64,000 nucleotides of DNA from NCBI GenBank assembly GCA_008360955.1, contig LUCM01006187.1, positions 1-64,000 of the forward strand, read 5' to 3'. Below, in pieces: positions 21,993-34,430 of the stretch (its first letter is position 1; each line of letters begins with the position of its first letter). Position numbers and translations under genes: made by a program. Below the pieces are notes generated by a model. That model was not told where the DNA came from and searched no databases. It was given only the letters and a program-made list of their open reading frames with translations. The stretch is from Fasciolopsis buskii (lineage: Eukaryota; Platyhelminthes; Trematoda; Plagiorchiida; Fasciolidae).

Positions 21993-24900
21993 CTGTCAGT
22001 TTGAAAAAATAATAAATGTCAGATCCTATTCAAACAAAATTTATGCTAGGCAGGAAGAAAAAGAAGTGCAATGGAATAAGTTAACCTGACCATCGTCAAT
22101 ATTACTCTGCTGAACTATATTGAAGCTGTCCCAACTGCAGCACCGAATGAAAAGAAATGCTCGCATGTACTAGAGGATGAATCAAAACAGCTGCAGTCAG
22201 AATACAAGCGGAATCCATAAATCTGTGCAACTGAAGGTCATATATTCATATCGTTTTTCAAGTAGTAGCCTGCAGGAAAAGGAAAGCTGTGATCAGCAAA
22301 CAGAAATCTATGAATAAGTAGTTCATGAACAGTAATCACAACTTATGATTGGATCAACTAGACAAGATTTGAATGCTTTCAGTTTGACAGCTTTACAAAA
22401 GTTTCCTTGTTTAACCCAGCTAGCACTGATGTGCTCCAGTTTTGGCTACATTGTCTAGTCATGAAGGAGTCGAACAGACGTCTAATGAGCAAGTACAAGT
22501 AGAAAAGTAACTCGAAATTATATGAATGAAAAAATGTCAGATAAACGTATGCTAGTGACTGAGATACTAAATCCTATCAATTAGTTCTCGATCGTTTCAT
22601 TGAAGTTCGTGAATCAAATAGGACTTACACGAGCACTATTCTGGTGTTTCCATGCCTCCACAAATAATAGTATGCTCTTTCCTTTCCAGAACCACCGGAT
22701 GCATCGGCGTACGGAAAACCTATTTATTTATCCATTGACACGTGTAACGCTTGTACAAAACACCATGATTTATTCCGATTCCGTGGATTCCCAAATGATT
22801 GTGCTTTATGATTGTGTATGCAAAGCCTAGCTTCAGGATTACTGATATAGTTTTCCCACCATATTCTACCACTAACAATGCACAAGACATTTGTACTCAA
22901 GCAGTAATGTTTTTCAAATAACTGCCTTTGGAAGAGTCACGCTTCTAAGCTAAATGGGAGACTTATCTCACAGTTCCAATGTACACAACCGTTGAGAGCT
23001 AATCGATAGCCTCTCAAAAGACAACTCTTACAGTGCTGGTTAATTTCGAAGACTTTTGATAAGAACGTATAAAAACATTAATGTGGTCAGTTTCACGATA
23101 GAAATAGTTTTCAATGCGCTGATTTCACTGTTTTGGGAATCGCAACGGCCTATAGTAACCCCAGGTGCGGAGTATCGGATTATGTTTGCGAAATAAAGTA
23201 TCCAAGAAACTTGTTCTTCGCTTATTATCTTTGGTATGTTCATTTACGTTCCACAAGAATGATTTCCTTAATCAGTATTTAAAAGCTCATTTGCTCTTCT
23301 TCACAGCAAAATATTCAGTTCCTTTTGGAGCTGAAATTGAAACTGGCACTCGAATCTACAGTCTATCTTCAAAAATACATGCAATTATATTGAAATCTTA
23401 TTTTCATGAAGTGGCAAAGTGTTGCTTCTCTTTCTGACGATATCCCTGACTGATGCAGAGCTCAGACAAGTAAAAAATTTGGCATTTATCCAAATAATTG
23501 ATAATGGATGCAATTCTATTGCGAAATAGTTTGTCATTCTGCATCAAAAATTAAGACTGCAGTGAGTACTATGGCGACCTGGGATTTCACTCCGCTTGGC
23601 AAATAATTAAATTCAACACCTTGTATTTGAAATTCATCTATCACAACGGGGTTGAGCACTGCATATTGAGGTGTTGAGTCATATTAGGAATAGTCACGGC
23701 CATCGAGGTTCACTCGCTATCCACCATCATGAATGAGTATTTGCAGAACATGAATGGACAACAAATTAAAAACGACTCAGAGAACGATTTACTGCGAAGG
23801 GAACCTGAATCAGGACATCTGGTTTTCTATGTGCTTGTTTTCACTTCAGAACTTTCAGATCAAGAGCAGAAGCCATAAAATGAAACAAGTGAAAAAATAA
23901 CACCCCTTGAGCACGTGAATGTCAAGACCTACGCCGTTAGTGATACCAGAAGTCAGGAATGTACAGGTGCCGCCGATTGTGATACTTTCAAAATTTTCCA
24001 CTGTTACTATTCTTAAGGCGCTAGTACTTTTTAGGTGTAAAGAAGCATAAACAAATGTCGTGAAATTTTTCACAGGTTTTTTTAAATTATACCTGCTTCT
24101 AGACTGAAGTAGGGCCAGTTAAACATGAGTGACCTTGATTGTCAAAGTAAACTCGTCCGAACATGAAACTCTTCGGAAGCACGAAAGTTGTATAAACGTT
24201 GTAGAAAGGGTCATAGGTTTTATCCTAATTTGAATTCATAGATGACAACAAATTCGCTTGTCCAAAAAGGCACTTATTTAATCGAGCATTCTACTGACGA
24301 TTACGCCTGCATTTTTAGAATAATGATAATTATTTGTTAGTCGGGGTATTTTGCTTTAACTGAGATCTGATAATCACGATCGATTACAAACAGAAAAGTT
24401 CTCGTTTAGGGAGGATTTTGATTCACATCAAAATTGACCTTGCGTCAAGGTCATGTAGGTTCGCTGCGTTGATTGTTTATGTTGTCTCCGCAACAATCAG
24501 GCAGTGAGCGAGAAACAGCAAAATCTCTTGGCCCAATAATTCATAATAAGGAAGTTATTTCAAAACATTGGCCAACCTAAGATTTTGTGTTTCAGCTTTT
24601 CCAAAGATTTAAGCAAGACAAGGCCACTATTTTCATCATATTAAACTGATGAATTGTGCCAGAAGCGTGTTTTTATAGGGAAAATCAATCCTATGCAAAA
24701 GTGGCCTTAAAGTTACTTATATTCATACCAAAATTTCACGACAGAAGTCCTCTTCCCTAATGCCGTCGCAGACTAATACCAATAATATTGTGTGCCGTCA
24801 TCCAGATAGACTTGAATATCATTGGAACGCTCCAAGTTTTACAAGATATGTAGCACTAATTGATCGCAAAACGTAGCAGAGAATATTAATATCCTGTGAA

Positions 24901-25500
24901 ATGGTAGAAAATAGTGAGCACTTCAATTTAAGGACTTGTCAACACTGTTGATGAGTGAATGGCATGCGGCAATCGGCAAATCACTTATAAAATGGACACT
25001 TCTAGAAGAAAAATACTTACTAACTCGTCAAAAGAGAACACACTCCGGGTAGGGGGAATTCACGCGTTTTAGTAACGAAGATATTCTTTTTATATTAAGA
25101 AGAAAAAAATATAAAAACGGCAGTCTCCCAAAGAAGTTCTGCTTTCATTCTACCGGTATTTGGTGCACAGTTCTTTCAGTTTGGCATGCAGCGAGCGAAG
25201 GTGCGTTTCCCGTCTTAGAGTGATAATGAAAGAAGGTACCTAACCAGTGTACACTGACTTAAAAAATGTCATACTTGGAGGTGCTGAGTGCCAAAACGAA
25301 ACAACTAATAGGCAGTGACGAGCACGTTGATTCCCACTGTTAAATTGATGCTGATTTCCAAGCAAAGCAAGCTCCAAATTGTTGTCAATTAATCTCACTT
25401 TGTTCTTCCTAAAGAGCTTGTGATTTGTCCTTTTTAAGATGTACATATGGTGGCTGGAATGTGATATAGACTACGTTCCTAACGTATGTGCTAACTAGAT
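21993..25500. other. Intron sequence with only weak exon candidates
   Basis: Possible short minus-strand exons near 22,971-22,997 and 23,091-23,150 (CDSQNSEISALKTISI) have acceptable splice sites but cannot be phased to neighbours. No mobile element was recognised. Confidence 0.3.
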
Positions 25501-25579
25501 AACTCCGTGCATGGCGCTTGTTATCGAAAATAGTCTCCCGTTGTCGCTGAATAAAAAAAGTACAAATCCAAGTATTTAC

Positions 25580-25649
25580 TTCCATACGCTCCTGACTGCT
25601 GGATCGAAAACTGCTCACGAAACGCTTGTTGCATGATTTCCAGCAACGC
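25580..25649 (-). CDS. Candidate exon next to a 33-nt intron
   Basis: A 70-nt segment between acceptor gatgtttgtttacag and donor TATGGAA followed by gtaaat. A 33-nt intron ending tttttttattcag separates it from another open segment starting at 25,546 (RQRETIFDNKRHARSYL). Two frames stay open: ALLEIMQQAFREQFSIQQ, and a second one ending SSSQERME that joins the next segment in phase. Both look helical. The splice signals are better than the frame assignment. Confidence 0.42.
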
Positions 25650-26992
25650 CTGTAAACAAACATCTTTTTCGTTTGGATGGAGGCAAATGTTTTACTTCAC
25701 CTTTTTGAATGTGTTCATTTGCTCACTGAAGTAAGTGAAACTACCTAGTGGGCTATCAAACTGACATGCGTTGAAGGAGCTGAGTTGTTTTAGTCTCCAA
25801 ATCCGTTTTCAATTCGGACCACATTCTAAAAACACGTTTTAAAGTACACAAATGGCAGCTAGGGCCGATTAAGGACTGATGAATCCTGGATATTCATGGT
25901 ACGTGTACAGTTGTCTTAAGCAGAGAAGCATTTATTGAAAAATGTGCATTTCTCCGGCTTTTAGCTCAAATTGATTCTAACCAACCCATCAAAACCGAGT
26001 GATGAATTCACATGAAGCGTAGTTCACAGTTATGCTCATTATCTATTTTCTTTTTGCTTAATAAAAAATAGGAACCCCAAGAGAACTGCGCAGCTGATGT
26101 AACCCCATTATGGGTTATCAGCAGCTCATATTAGTCTCAGGCGGGATGCAAAATCAGGATGAAGAACTATGGGTTGAGGGCCACAGCGGCGAAGTTTTCC
26201 GGTTTATCTCTGAAAGGGTTGTTTGACATCATTGTCGCAAGGTAAAGCTGAACGGCCCCCCAATTAGTTCCAGTAGTGTGATGAATTAGCTATCGTGTTT
26301 TAAGCATGCAAGGAAATAAAAGCAAAAGATTCATATACGGTAAAGTGAGCCATGTTTGTCCTTCTACCATTCGGTCTGATTCTTAGTACATTACCTGTTG
26401 TCCCAATTAGCATAATGGAGTAAGGGGTGTGCAGGGGATTTCCCGTTACGTTTCAAAGATGGTTAAGCTTTACTACTTGGTTCAGCCGAGTGATAAGAAG
26501 TCGCATCATTTAAAATATTCTTGGATTTATTGAACTCAGTAGAGCACTAATTATCACAATCAAATTCAATCTCTGGTTGCAAACTTCCTTCAGCTCATTC
26601 ATATGGCACGCCAAACTGTAGAATATAACTCAGAACCATGGTCAGAAGTTCGATCACCACTCAGGTTTTTCAGTAAAATGTTTTAACTCATACCAAAGAT
26701 ACTATCTTCAATAAAGATTAAAAATGGACCAGCAGAAAAACATTGTCCTTGTTTGCTGTCGTATACTCTCGCTTTATGCGTTATTCTCATTATTCTGTTG
26801 GTAAGTTTTGGCAATAACGTTGCATCTAACAGATACTGTCTCTGCTTAAAATGTTATTCATATTATAATTCTCAATTTAGAATGATCGAATGTGTTTCTT
26901 TCCTTGTTGACTGGAATCTTACACACATAAATTCCCAGCACATAAGCTCAGATGACTAAGTGACCCCACAGGGTGAACGAGTGACTTCTTTT

Positions 26993-27205
26993 TTATTCCG
27001 CTGTAGTATCGTTTCTCTTGTTGCCACCCGTAAGCTCTCTTTCAATTTTTCTGGCCAATGGATCATGATTTTCTTGCAGCTGCCAAAGCTTCTTGGCATT
27101 TTTAAATTCGCTTCCCTCGTAACCAAATTTAAAGAGTAGACTTGTGTGTTTGCATGCGAACTGTGAATCAGCACTGTGACCTCGAAGCAATTTTTCTCGT
27201 TGGTT
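26993..27205 (-). CDS. Candidate 3' exon with stop, two open frames
   Basis: A minus-strand frame of 70 codons plus TAA, starting after a weak acceptor (gtgataaaag) in the phase left by exon 27499-27532. It contains FGYEGSEFKNAKKLWQLQEN and HDPLARKIERELTGGNKR, and AATAAA overlaps its stop. If real it would end the upstream coiled-coil gene here. A second frame, entered after ttcgag at 27,178-27,179, is also open for over 70 codons (PEKLKESLRVATRETILQ), so the assignment is unsafe. Confidence 0.4.
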   Translation of the reverse strand, partial: NQREKLLRGHSADSQFACKHTSLLFKFGYEGSEFKNAKKLWQLQENHDPLARKIERELTGGNKRNDTTAE

Positions 27206-27498
27206 CTTTTATCACAGCTTATTTTATCTCCACACTCATAGGTATATTTATACGTTTCCTCATTTCTGTCAAATGTTTCTTCTGGTTTGACTAATTACGT
27301 AATGAGCTACTTGTAATGTATCATAAATGCTTATTGTCGGCTTTAACTAGGTGATAAATACAACGAACCTTATCCCTCGAGAGTGAAATTGAGCAAAATC
27401 CAAATAGTTCTGTCACCTATTATGGACAAAGGTGGATCAATTATCACACAACGCAATGTTACCGGGATCTAAAAAATAAGGAAATTTGAACTGCTTAC

Positions 27499-27532
27499 AT
27501 AGCTTCGGAATGTTTCACAAAATTTAGTAGCT
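27499..27532 (-). CDS. 34-nt exon of the coiled-coil gene
   Basis: Between a good acceptor (ctaacacctgtcag) and a strong donor (AGCTAT followed by gtaagc), encoding ATKFCETFRSY. Its one-base start completes the GG left by exon 27583-27653 to a Gly codon. Phase 0 at the end. Confidence 0.55.
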
Positions 27533-27582
27533 CTGACAGGTGTTAGGATGAAAATCGTTCAGCTTAATGTGTATCAACTCAC

Positions 27583-27653
27583 CCCGGGGCAACAAGGCTT
27601 GTCCTCGTCATCATGTCAAATACATTGGAGTTCGATGATTCTTTGAAACTGTA
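27583..27653 (-). CDS. Exon of the coiled-coil gene
   Basis: A 71-nt exon after acceptor catttaaattgtag, ending at CCGGG and gtgagt. It encodes FKESSNSNVFDMMTRTSLVA with a Pro-Gly end, a polar linker after the coiled coil. Phase 0 start fits exon 27800-27856; two bases are left at the end. Confidence 0.55.
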
Positions 27654-27799
27654 CTACAATTTAAATGTCATGAATGAATAGAAATACTTCACATTGCTCC
27701 TCGAGGTCTTTTATTTTGAGATGAAGCTCATTACAATCTGAAGTCAGCTGATTCGGTGAAATTCGGTACAATCTGTTCTGCCAACTGCAGTGGACTTAC

Positions 27800-27856
27800 T
27801 CGATTTACTTCCTCTGACTTTGTCATAATTACTGTTTGACGCTCGTCAATAACTTT
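27800..27856 (-). CDS. Coiled-coil exon after a 40-nt intron
   Basis: A 57-nt exon encoding KVIDERQTVIMTKSEEVNR, ending at a strong donor (CGA followed by gtaagt). The 40-nt intron before it (27,857-27,896, gtaaga to ttaag) contains an in-frame stop, so splicing is needed, and removing it keeps the heptad-like helical pattern going. Confidence 0.62.
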
Positions 27857-27896
27857 CTTAATCGAATCTCAAGTTGCTTTACCATCTCGTTCTTAC

Positions 27897-27974
27897 TTCA
27901 TACTCATGGATAACCTCCACTAAGTCAGCCAACTGTTGGTTCTTCTCCGAAAGGCATGATTCAAGAGATTGAAT
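27897..27974 (-). CDS. Coiled-coil exon
   Basis: A 78-nt exon (26 codons, phase 0 at both ends) after acceptor gatcattgcag, ending GAA and gtaaga. It encodes SLESCLSEKNQQLADLVEVI, a clear heptad-type amphipathic helix. It follows exon 33317-33485 in frame across a 5.3-kb intron. Confidence 0.62.
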
Positions 27975-30900
27975 CTGCAATGATCATAGACAATCCAGGT
28001 ATCAAAGACGTGGCAAAACAGACCAAAGTACATTGAATACTCAGATTCAAATTAAAAGCTATTCTAACTTGTTTGCTGTGGTTCGCATCAAAAAAGCTAA
28101 CCGTTATCATTGTACTTTGTATAGCGTATGTTAGAATCAGAGACTGGCTACGGTTTTTGCGTGCAGATCATCAGGAGGGCAGAAGTGACTAAGATGGCAG
28201 ACACTGAGGAAGGCCTAAAACTGCAACGAAAAGTCTCAATGCATAAATGAACAAATTACGCAGTATGTGCCATCCCCGGAAAACTAACGTACCCGTGCAT
28301 ATTTTCATGTACCTCAGCAAGCTCGTGTTTTTCGGAGTTAGTGGAAAAGGATGAACTCAGTGAAGCGTATTGGGATTAACACAGTCATTGTTGTTCTTGT
28401 CAGTTCCGTCTAGAGAACGGCATGACATTATTTTGACTGATAATCGTTCATCCTTCAGTTTAAAAGCCGCAGTGGAAGAAAAAGATCCACTTTTTGGTGT
28501 GGTGAAGTCACTTTGATGGCAAATCAACTAAGTTACATCAGTTCAAATACTATCCAAGCTATCTATTGATGGTGAAAGGTATTTATCTATAAACACAGAG
28601 GCCGTTTTTTGTTGGCTCGGTTATCCACATAAAATCCCCAGGTGAGTGTTTGACATCTGGATTTGAAATACACCATGCACTGTTCAGGTTTTTCAGTTTA
28701 TGATGAAAACTAGATTCATCTTGCTGGTTCATATGAACAAAGATTTGACACTGCTCAATACCCTTCGTTGAATAGCAAATGTAACGGTTGTACTAGACAC
28801 TAAATTAACTGATCACTACCTATCTCTTTGCTCTCAGAAACTATAGTTGAAGTCAATTCATCCGCGTTGGCTTACAATTAACACATTACAGAAGTGTTCC
28901 TTATTTAACAAGGAATGATCAATTATTATCATAACTGGGCAATCTTGAACTCTGTTTTAAAATCCCAAGAGAATTGATTGGTATCCCCAACCGAACATCA
29001 GCTAACACACCATTAAAGAAAGCACTTTATCTGGATTCTCTCTAACTGGAAGTTCTGAACTGTTTGTAACTTTGCTAGGCTGACGATGAAGTTGTCCAAA
29101 ACAATCCCGTTTGCTGCATTCGTATTCTCACTACCTCTGGAACTTCCCTATCCTTATTTGACGGACTCTGATCCATTAAATTCTACCTAATCACGGAAGG
29201 CGGATTTGACCACGGGTAGTACCTGTTTCGTCAATAGATGGGACCGTTTTACTTACATACTACTACTACTACCTACTTTGCAAACAAAATAATGTCGCCG
29301 TTTCCTTGAAAAGCATATGTAAATTACATGTGCATACTTTTCCATACTTTGGTTAATCCTAACTCTGCGATGACTTTTGTTGATGCTGTTAATGCTACCG
29401 TTAAGGGATTTGTGCAACATAATTCGGCGTACTCCCCTTATTTCTCTATATTGGATTGCAGCGCTCCTCCTCGAGTTGCTTTGACCGATTTGCACTGAAC
29501 ATAGCTGAAAACGTCCCAGATGTGAAAGTAAAACTGATGTTACTCCACCTCAGAAAAGCATAAGAGTAGACTTCTGTTGTTTTAACCCGTAGAATAAGCA
29601 AACAATGATGGGAATCTTGTTTGGAACTGAAGTTATAATTAAGATTCTTAGCAATACATTATTCCTAGTTCCAGAAAGAACTCGCCTACCATATATTACT
29701 TGAGTGTGGAATCATGAGATTAATTACGGGGGGAGGCGTAAACCGCGAAGAAAGTTCAGCCCAAAGTCAACGTTATTGTATTTGTCAATCCAGCGTGCCA
29801 CTTTTAACTAGAGCCGTTTAACCGAGAAACAACTTCCAAAGCCGTCTCCAAATGAACCGCAAATATCTAAAGGCTTCCCTAAAATCTTTCGTTACCTCAC
29901 ACCACATTACTGATGACAGCATTCTGAGAACCCGCCGGATCTGTGGAAAATAATGTGATCATTCCAGGTACTCTCATGCTGTTTACGGATGAGTTTGTCA
30001 AAACACATCAAAGCAACACATAGGAAACAGAAGAGAAATTGTCTCACTTTTTGTCCTCAATATTATCTAGGTGACAGGAAAAACGTAATATCAGACCCAC
30101 GGTTCATTACTACCTCTGCACTTGATGGCTCTGAAATGAGGATCCTGCACCGTTTCCTTCCAACTACTATTTCCATTGTTACATATGCATGGGTATCGTT
30201 CGTTCAGTGTTTTTCATGTCTTTTTCAATGAATTTATTCTGTATCCAAGGGGTTTTATTTAATTAAAAATTGTGCGGTTCGATATCTGCGTTTCCTGTTC
30301 TTTCCTATGTACTTCTAAGCAAAGCCCTGTGCATTAAATTCATGTGATGCCATCAATATTGTTGTTACAAGTATATGAACCATGAGAAAACAGGTTTAAA
30401 TGTAAAATTCTCCAATGGGTGAGCCAGAAACACAAAGTAAAAAGCAAGGTGAAAAAGTCCGGATAGAAAATGGGTATGCAAAACGATTTTCGAGTCAGGT
30501 TTCTCGGTCAAGATAACAATTTAGGTTTCACATGGCTCGCTGCTTAGGTAGTCCTGATTTCAATAAGGTAACATCTACGGATTAGACAGTCGTGAAAACC
30601 ATCTTGTGTAATGCTTTGAGTCGAATCCTTAATGCTTCTAGTGCGGATATAAAGGCTGTCACCAAACCAACTGACTGTCAGCCTTCAACTCAAACTTTGA
30701 AAAATAAGTGGCCTAATTCTTGACTCGATTGAATAGGTAGACTATGAAAGATTTTTCCAACGGACTCAGGTACATTGGGCTCTAGACTTTCCAAACGCTC
30801 GTTGTCTTTAAGCGAATGAATACTTTTATTTCTGGTTTCTGAGACATAAGAGGAAAAACAATTTTCACCGACCTATCTTTGATCAAACCGATCTGGAAAA

Positions 30901-31700
30901 AGCCGCTATGTACTCGAAATCCCAACCGACTGCCTATACATACGTAAGTCCCACGTGATAAATGGGAAAAATAATTCTTCGCTCTAAGACTGAAATTTTT
31001 TCGATCGATCTATAATGTATTTGGCAGGGAAAATCCATGACCCACCCGTTTCATCTGAAGACCAGCCCCATGTCGATAAGATAAAGGATGAACGAGAAAT
31101 TCGATACTCAAACATGTACCTACGCGACCAAACAGATACCAGAGTGAGAGCTAGTAAAAGTAAAAAGTGACCACTACCCATTGGTGTAAATCAGTTATAT
31201 TACAGGCACTTTATGTCCGCTACAGGACAATAAAGAAATTGGACAAAACCAAAAATCTTCTGAGCAGCTTTAACCAGAAAAGCGCATTGGCAAGACCACC
31301 GGTAATGAACATTCAACTGCAAACAATGAACAAAGCAACAGACATTTGGAGGCCTTCATCTTAAAGCAAAAGAATAAGGGAAAGTCCACATCAGTTACTG
31401 TAGTAACACTCTCAAAAACATAATACAAGTCAACGATAACAGTTCAGTCAAGTTTGGACGACACAACCTTGCGTTAACGTGCTCCGTATCTAGTCGCTAC
31501 CTCACAGCACCATCTCTTCAAACGGAAAAAAAAGAGGAATAATGAAATATCAACTGCAAAAATATAAGTTTAACAATTACACAGAAGAAAAAGTTTGAGT
31601 GCAAGAAAACCAATGACTCCAGCACTGAGCCATATCACCGTTGTCTCTTACCATCGCTTCGGATGACTTCGTGGACCGCAACACCGTAGTCTAAATATAC
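27975..31700. other. Intron; no firm gene or element
   Basis: The one sizeable open segment with splice sites (29,257-29,494, minus) cannot be phased into the surrounding coiled-coil exons. A run of tac triplets sits at 29,260-29,275. Confidence 0.35.
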
Positions 31701-31721
31701 CTGTACAAACCATTCCACTGG

Positions 31722-32424
31722 CTATAGCTCTCGCATGTTTACCCACGTCATTGACTGGTCATCTCGAACCACCTTCCAACCATTCTCTCCTTGCCACAGA
31801 GGACAACAGACAACAAGGCAGTCGTTCAAAAAATGTACAAACCACTTCAACCTATTCTGATTTAATGCTTGTTCTAAAGACTGATCCGTAGGACCCAATA
31901 TCTTACGTCTAATTTCTGAGTTACTCACAAAATTCTCCCACCACCTGCCAATATTACGAAGACAGCTGTGTCCAAACACCAAAAGTCTTCGCATATCTTC
32001 GGCTCTCAACGGCCATGTTTCGGAGCCGTGGAGCAATACTGACCTCAGTGCTGCGTATACCCGTCATTTCATCAGCAACCGGGTATCACACCGATGTCAC
32101 AGATACCTCGACTTAGTGAATACCAATCAGGCTTTCTGTAAGTGAGAGAACGATTTATCTGGTAATATTAACCAAGTAAATAAATCTATCCATCTCACCC
32201 AGTTGTTCCCAAGCAAGACCAAGGTTCGGTTGTGAGTCGATCTAGTCCTGGAACAGCATTTTACACTTCGACTGTGCAAAATGCCTACCAAACGCACGGG
32301 ACCATTCAAGCGATCGAGAGAAGCTTTTAATTTACTTGGATCTTCGCTCAGTTGCACGACATCGTCCGCATATTTGAGGTCAGAGAGATTCATGCCTGAG
32401 CGAATATCGGTGTTACTATTCTAA
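31722..32424 (-). mobile_element. RTE-like LINE fragment, RT palm to C-terminus
   Basis: Read leftwards it gives the reverse transcriptase active-site region (LKYADDVVQLSEDPSKL), then the thumb, then LLHGSETWPLRAEDMRRL and CLRNIG, which are typical of the C-terminal part of fluke RTE-clade LINEs. Frames shift at about 32,180 and 32,090, and stops interrupt. The first 320 bp is about 99 percent identical to 48,086-48,405 in the opposite orientation, including the same disabling changes. Endonuclease and N-terminal RT are absent. It lies in the 5.3-kb intron between coiled-coil exons. Confidence 0.8.
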
Positions 32425-33316
32425 ATGTGTATGGGTCTTCTCCGTAGTCATTTCGACGACAAATTGAAAGGTAAAGGTAACTACGGAAAGCCCTGACATT
32501 TCTCGATGTTGGTGAAGTTCATGCCACGGCACCAGGATCCTTCAATGTGGACACTGAATAAGAATTGAATGTCTTCAACTGTGGCAAACTTGCAGAGACA
32601 CGTACTGAATCGCATAACTTTATACTATCATCTGGCTTGCAATCGCATCCCTGGATTATTTGGTTTAAACTCCGATATGAAAAGTGCTATCCACAGTAGC
32701 TGATACGTCACTAAAATTCACAAAGTATTGATAACTACATTTTTGTCTTTCAGTAAATACTACAGAGGTTTACATTTTTATATTCATTGCCGTATTCTGT
32801 TGCAGTATGTAGTGCCTGATTTAGTTACTACAATTACAGCAATGCGATAAGGGGTTATTTGTGATCATTTATCATTAAACACGATAGTGTTCAAGATAAG
32901 CCAGCGAGTATGATTATGGATAATTTTGGTTAGTTTAAATTGAGGGTTCCACGTGAATTATGTTTCCCACGGGTTCGCGATTCCCTACCCATGAAATGCA
33001 GCTGAACGAAAAGACTTTACTGTGAACGCTGCGTTTATTAAACTATCAACAATAATTTCCATTATCTAAAAGACTACAGCCGCTTTCAGTTCTATTCGAA
33101 ACGCAACACCAAGGCTATTCATCAGGCAGTAAGGGACGTAATCAGCAGGAATGATAGATAAGGTCTAAGAAATATACTTTACCTGCGCTCTTCTGACCAC
33201 TCGATCAGAAGGATAAGAAAATGACCCGTGCAAAAAAACCGGTCTTCCGTAGAACAAAACATTAAAGTTACTATGGTTATGATGTAAAAGGACAATAAAA
33301 TGTCCTGAAACTTCAC

Positions 33317-33485
33317 CTTCTCTACCAGCGAGTTTTGACTTTCTTGAGCTTGTCGAAGCGAATTCTCCAAGTGAGTGTTGCGCAAAATTTGCTCGGAATG
33401 ATGAAATTTCATTTCCTTCAATTTGTTTTTCTTCCGCTGCAGTTTTTCAAACAGCTCGTTTTGTTCTTCAGCTGATTTCGAAAAA
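33317..33485 (-). CDS. Coiled-coil exon
   Basis: A 169-nt fully open exon from acceptor ctgaaatttacag to donor GAGAAG followed by gtgaag. It encodes a long charged helix: SAEEQNELFEKLQRKKNKLK, then HHSEQILRNTHLENSLRQAQ and ESQNSLVEK. Heptad spacing of Leu/Ile is visible. Its one-base start completes the AG left by exon 56121-56279 to a Ser codon, across a 22.6-kb intron. The long intron makes that join an inference, though the coiled-coil register and phase agree. Confidence 0.65.
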
Positions 33486-34053
33486 CTGTAAATTTCAGTA
33501 ATGACAAAGAAATTACTCCCACAAAAAAACTAGTAACTTAAAATTTTACAGTTGTTATTAATTCTTATTTTCTAACGTTTGCAAAAGCGGCAATAATCTC
33601 TGCAGAATTTCAAAATGTATCTCCATAATGGTTTACTGCCTAGATTGTTCTCTGTCAAAATTATCACGTTAGAAGCCAGTGAGATGAGATTCGCAAAATG
33701 TATGTTATTTCGGAATTTTCTGATGCAACAAAACATAAAATGTTTGAGAAATTTTCAAAAGTCACCTTATAGCCAACTGCTTTTAGGACTAAGCGATAGG
33801 CATCGGTTAATTCACAAAACTATTCTCTTAGGCAGATGAATTAAAGAGCCATTCACTGCTGGTATCATGTTTTTGTGCAGTTTAAGCAAGTAATCAATCT
33901 TACCTACAGGTTGAATCTTTGAAACTGCCGAAGCTAAAATTATAGAAACATGCAATGCAATCAAAACCCCAGGTCCAATGATCAAAACTTTGAGAAAACA
34001 GGTAACGTCAAGATACGCCCAATCCATTCTTGAGAGGGTCAAAAATGGTATAG

Positions 34054-34056
<3 letters not shown>

Positions 34057-34093
<37 letters not shown>

Positions 34094-34430
34094 GCGGGAA
34101 GTAGTATCTGGATGCGTAAACAAAATTTGCCCGGGAGCACACGACTGGTTTCGCGGTTATTGTCGCTTGTCAGGTATGCGTACCCGATGCTCTCTTGTCC
34201 AAACATTCACATACTTGTACACTCCGAATTGATTGATATTTCCCACCAGAATCGAATCTGTAGCAACAGGAGTGTGCATGGAAGCTCTTCGTCGAAGAGT
34301 CCACGGAATAATCACAACTGTGATTCGTTGATAATTCTTTGTCAGTTGGGCTGAGCCAACCTTAGGAACGAGGGCAGAATGCCCCAGAATATATATATAT
34401 ATACATTTATAACTATATATATATATCGGC
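34057..34430. repeat. AT tracts with interspersed repeat unit
   Basis: (AT)n at 34,057-34,090 and interrupted AT at 34,389-34,426 bracket a repeat body. Part of the body (34,130-34,205) is related to 49,215-49,300, and part (34,243-34,285) matches 2,403-2,445. Taken together the three loci define one dispersed family. Confidence 0.65.

Noticed and set aside
23855..24073. 72-codon minus-strand frame, possible exon ENFESITIGGTCTFLTS
   Set aside because: Weak splice sites and no phase partner.
26348..26450. Minus-strand donor (CAACAG, gtaatg) after a short protein-like frame
   Set aside because: No AG acceptor exists within the open part of any frame.
29257..29494. 238-nt minus-strand open segment with good acceptor and a strong gtaagt donor
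   Set aside because: Its phases (two bases at each end) cannot be inserted between exons 33,317 and 27,974, and the composition is low-complexity at one end (tac/agt triplets).
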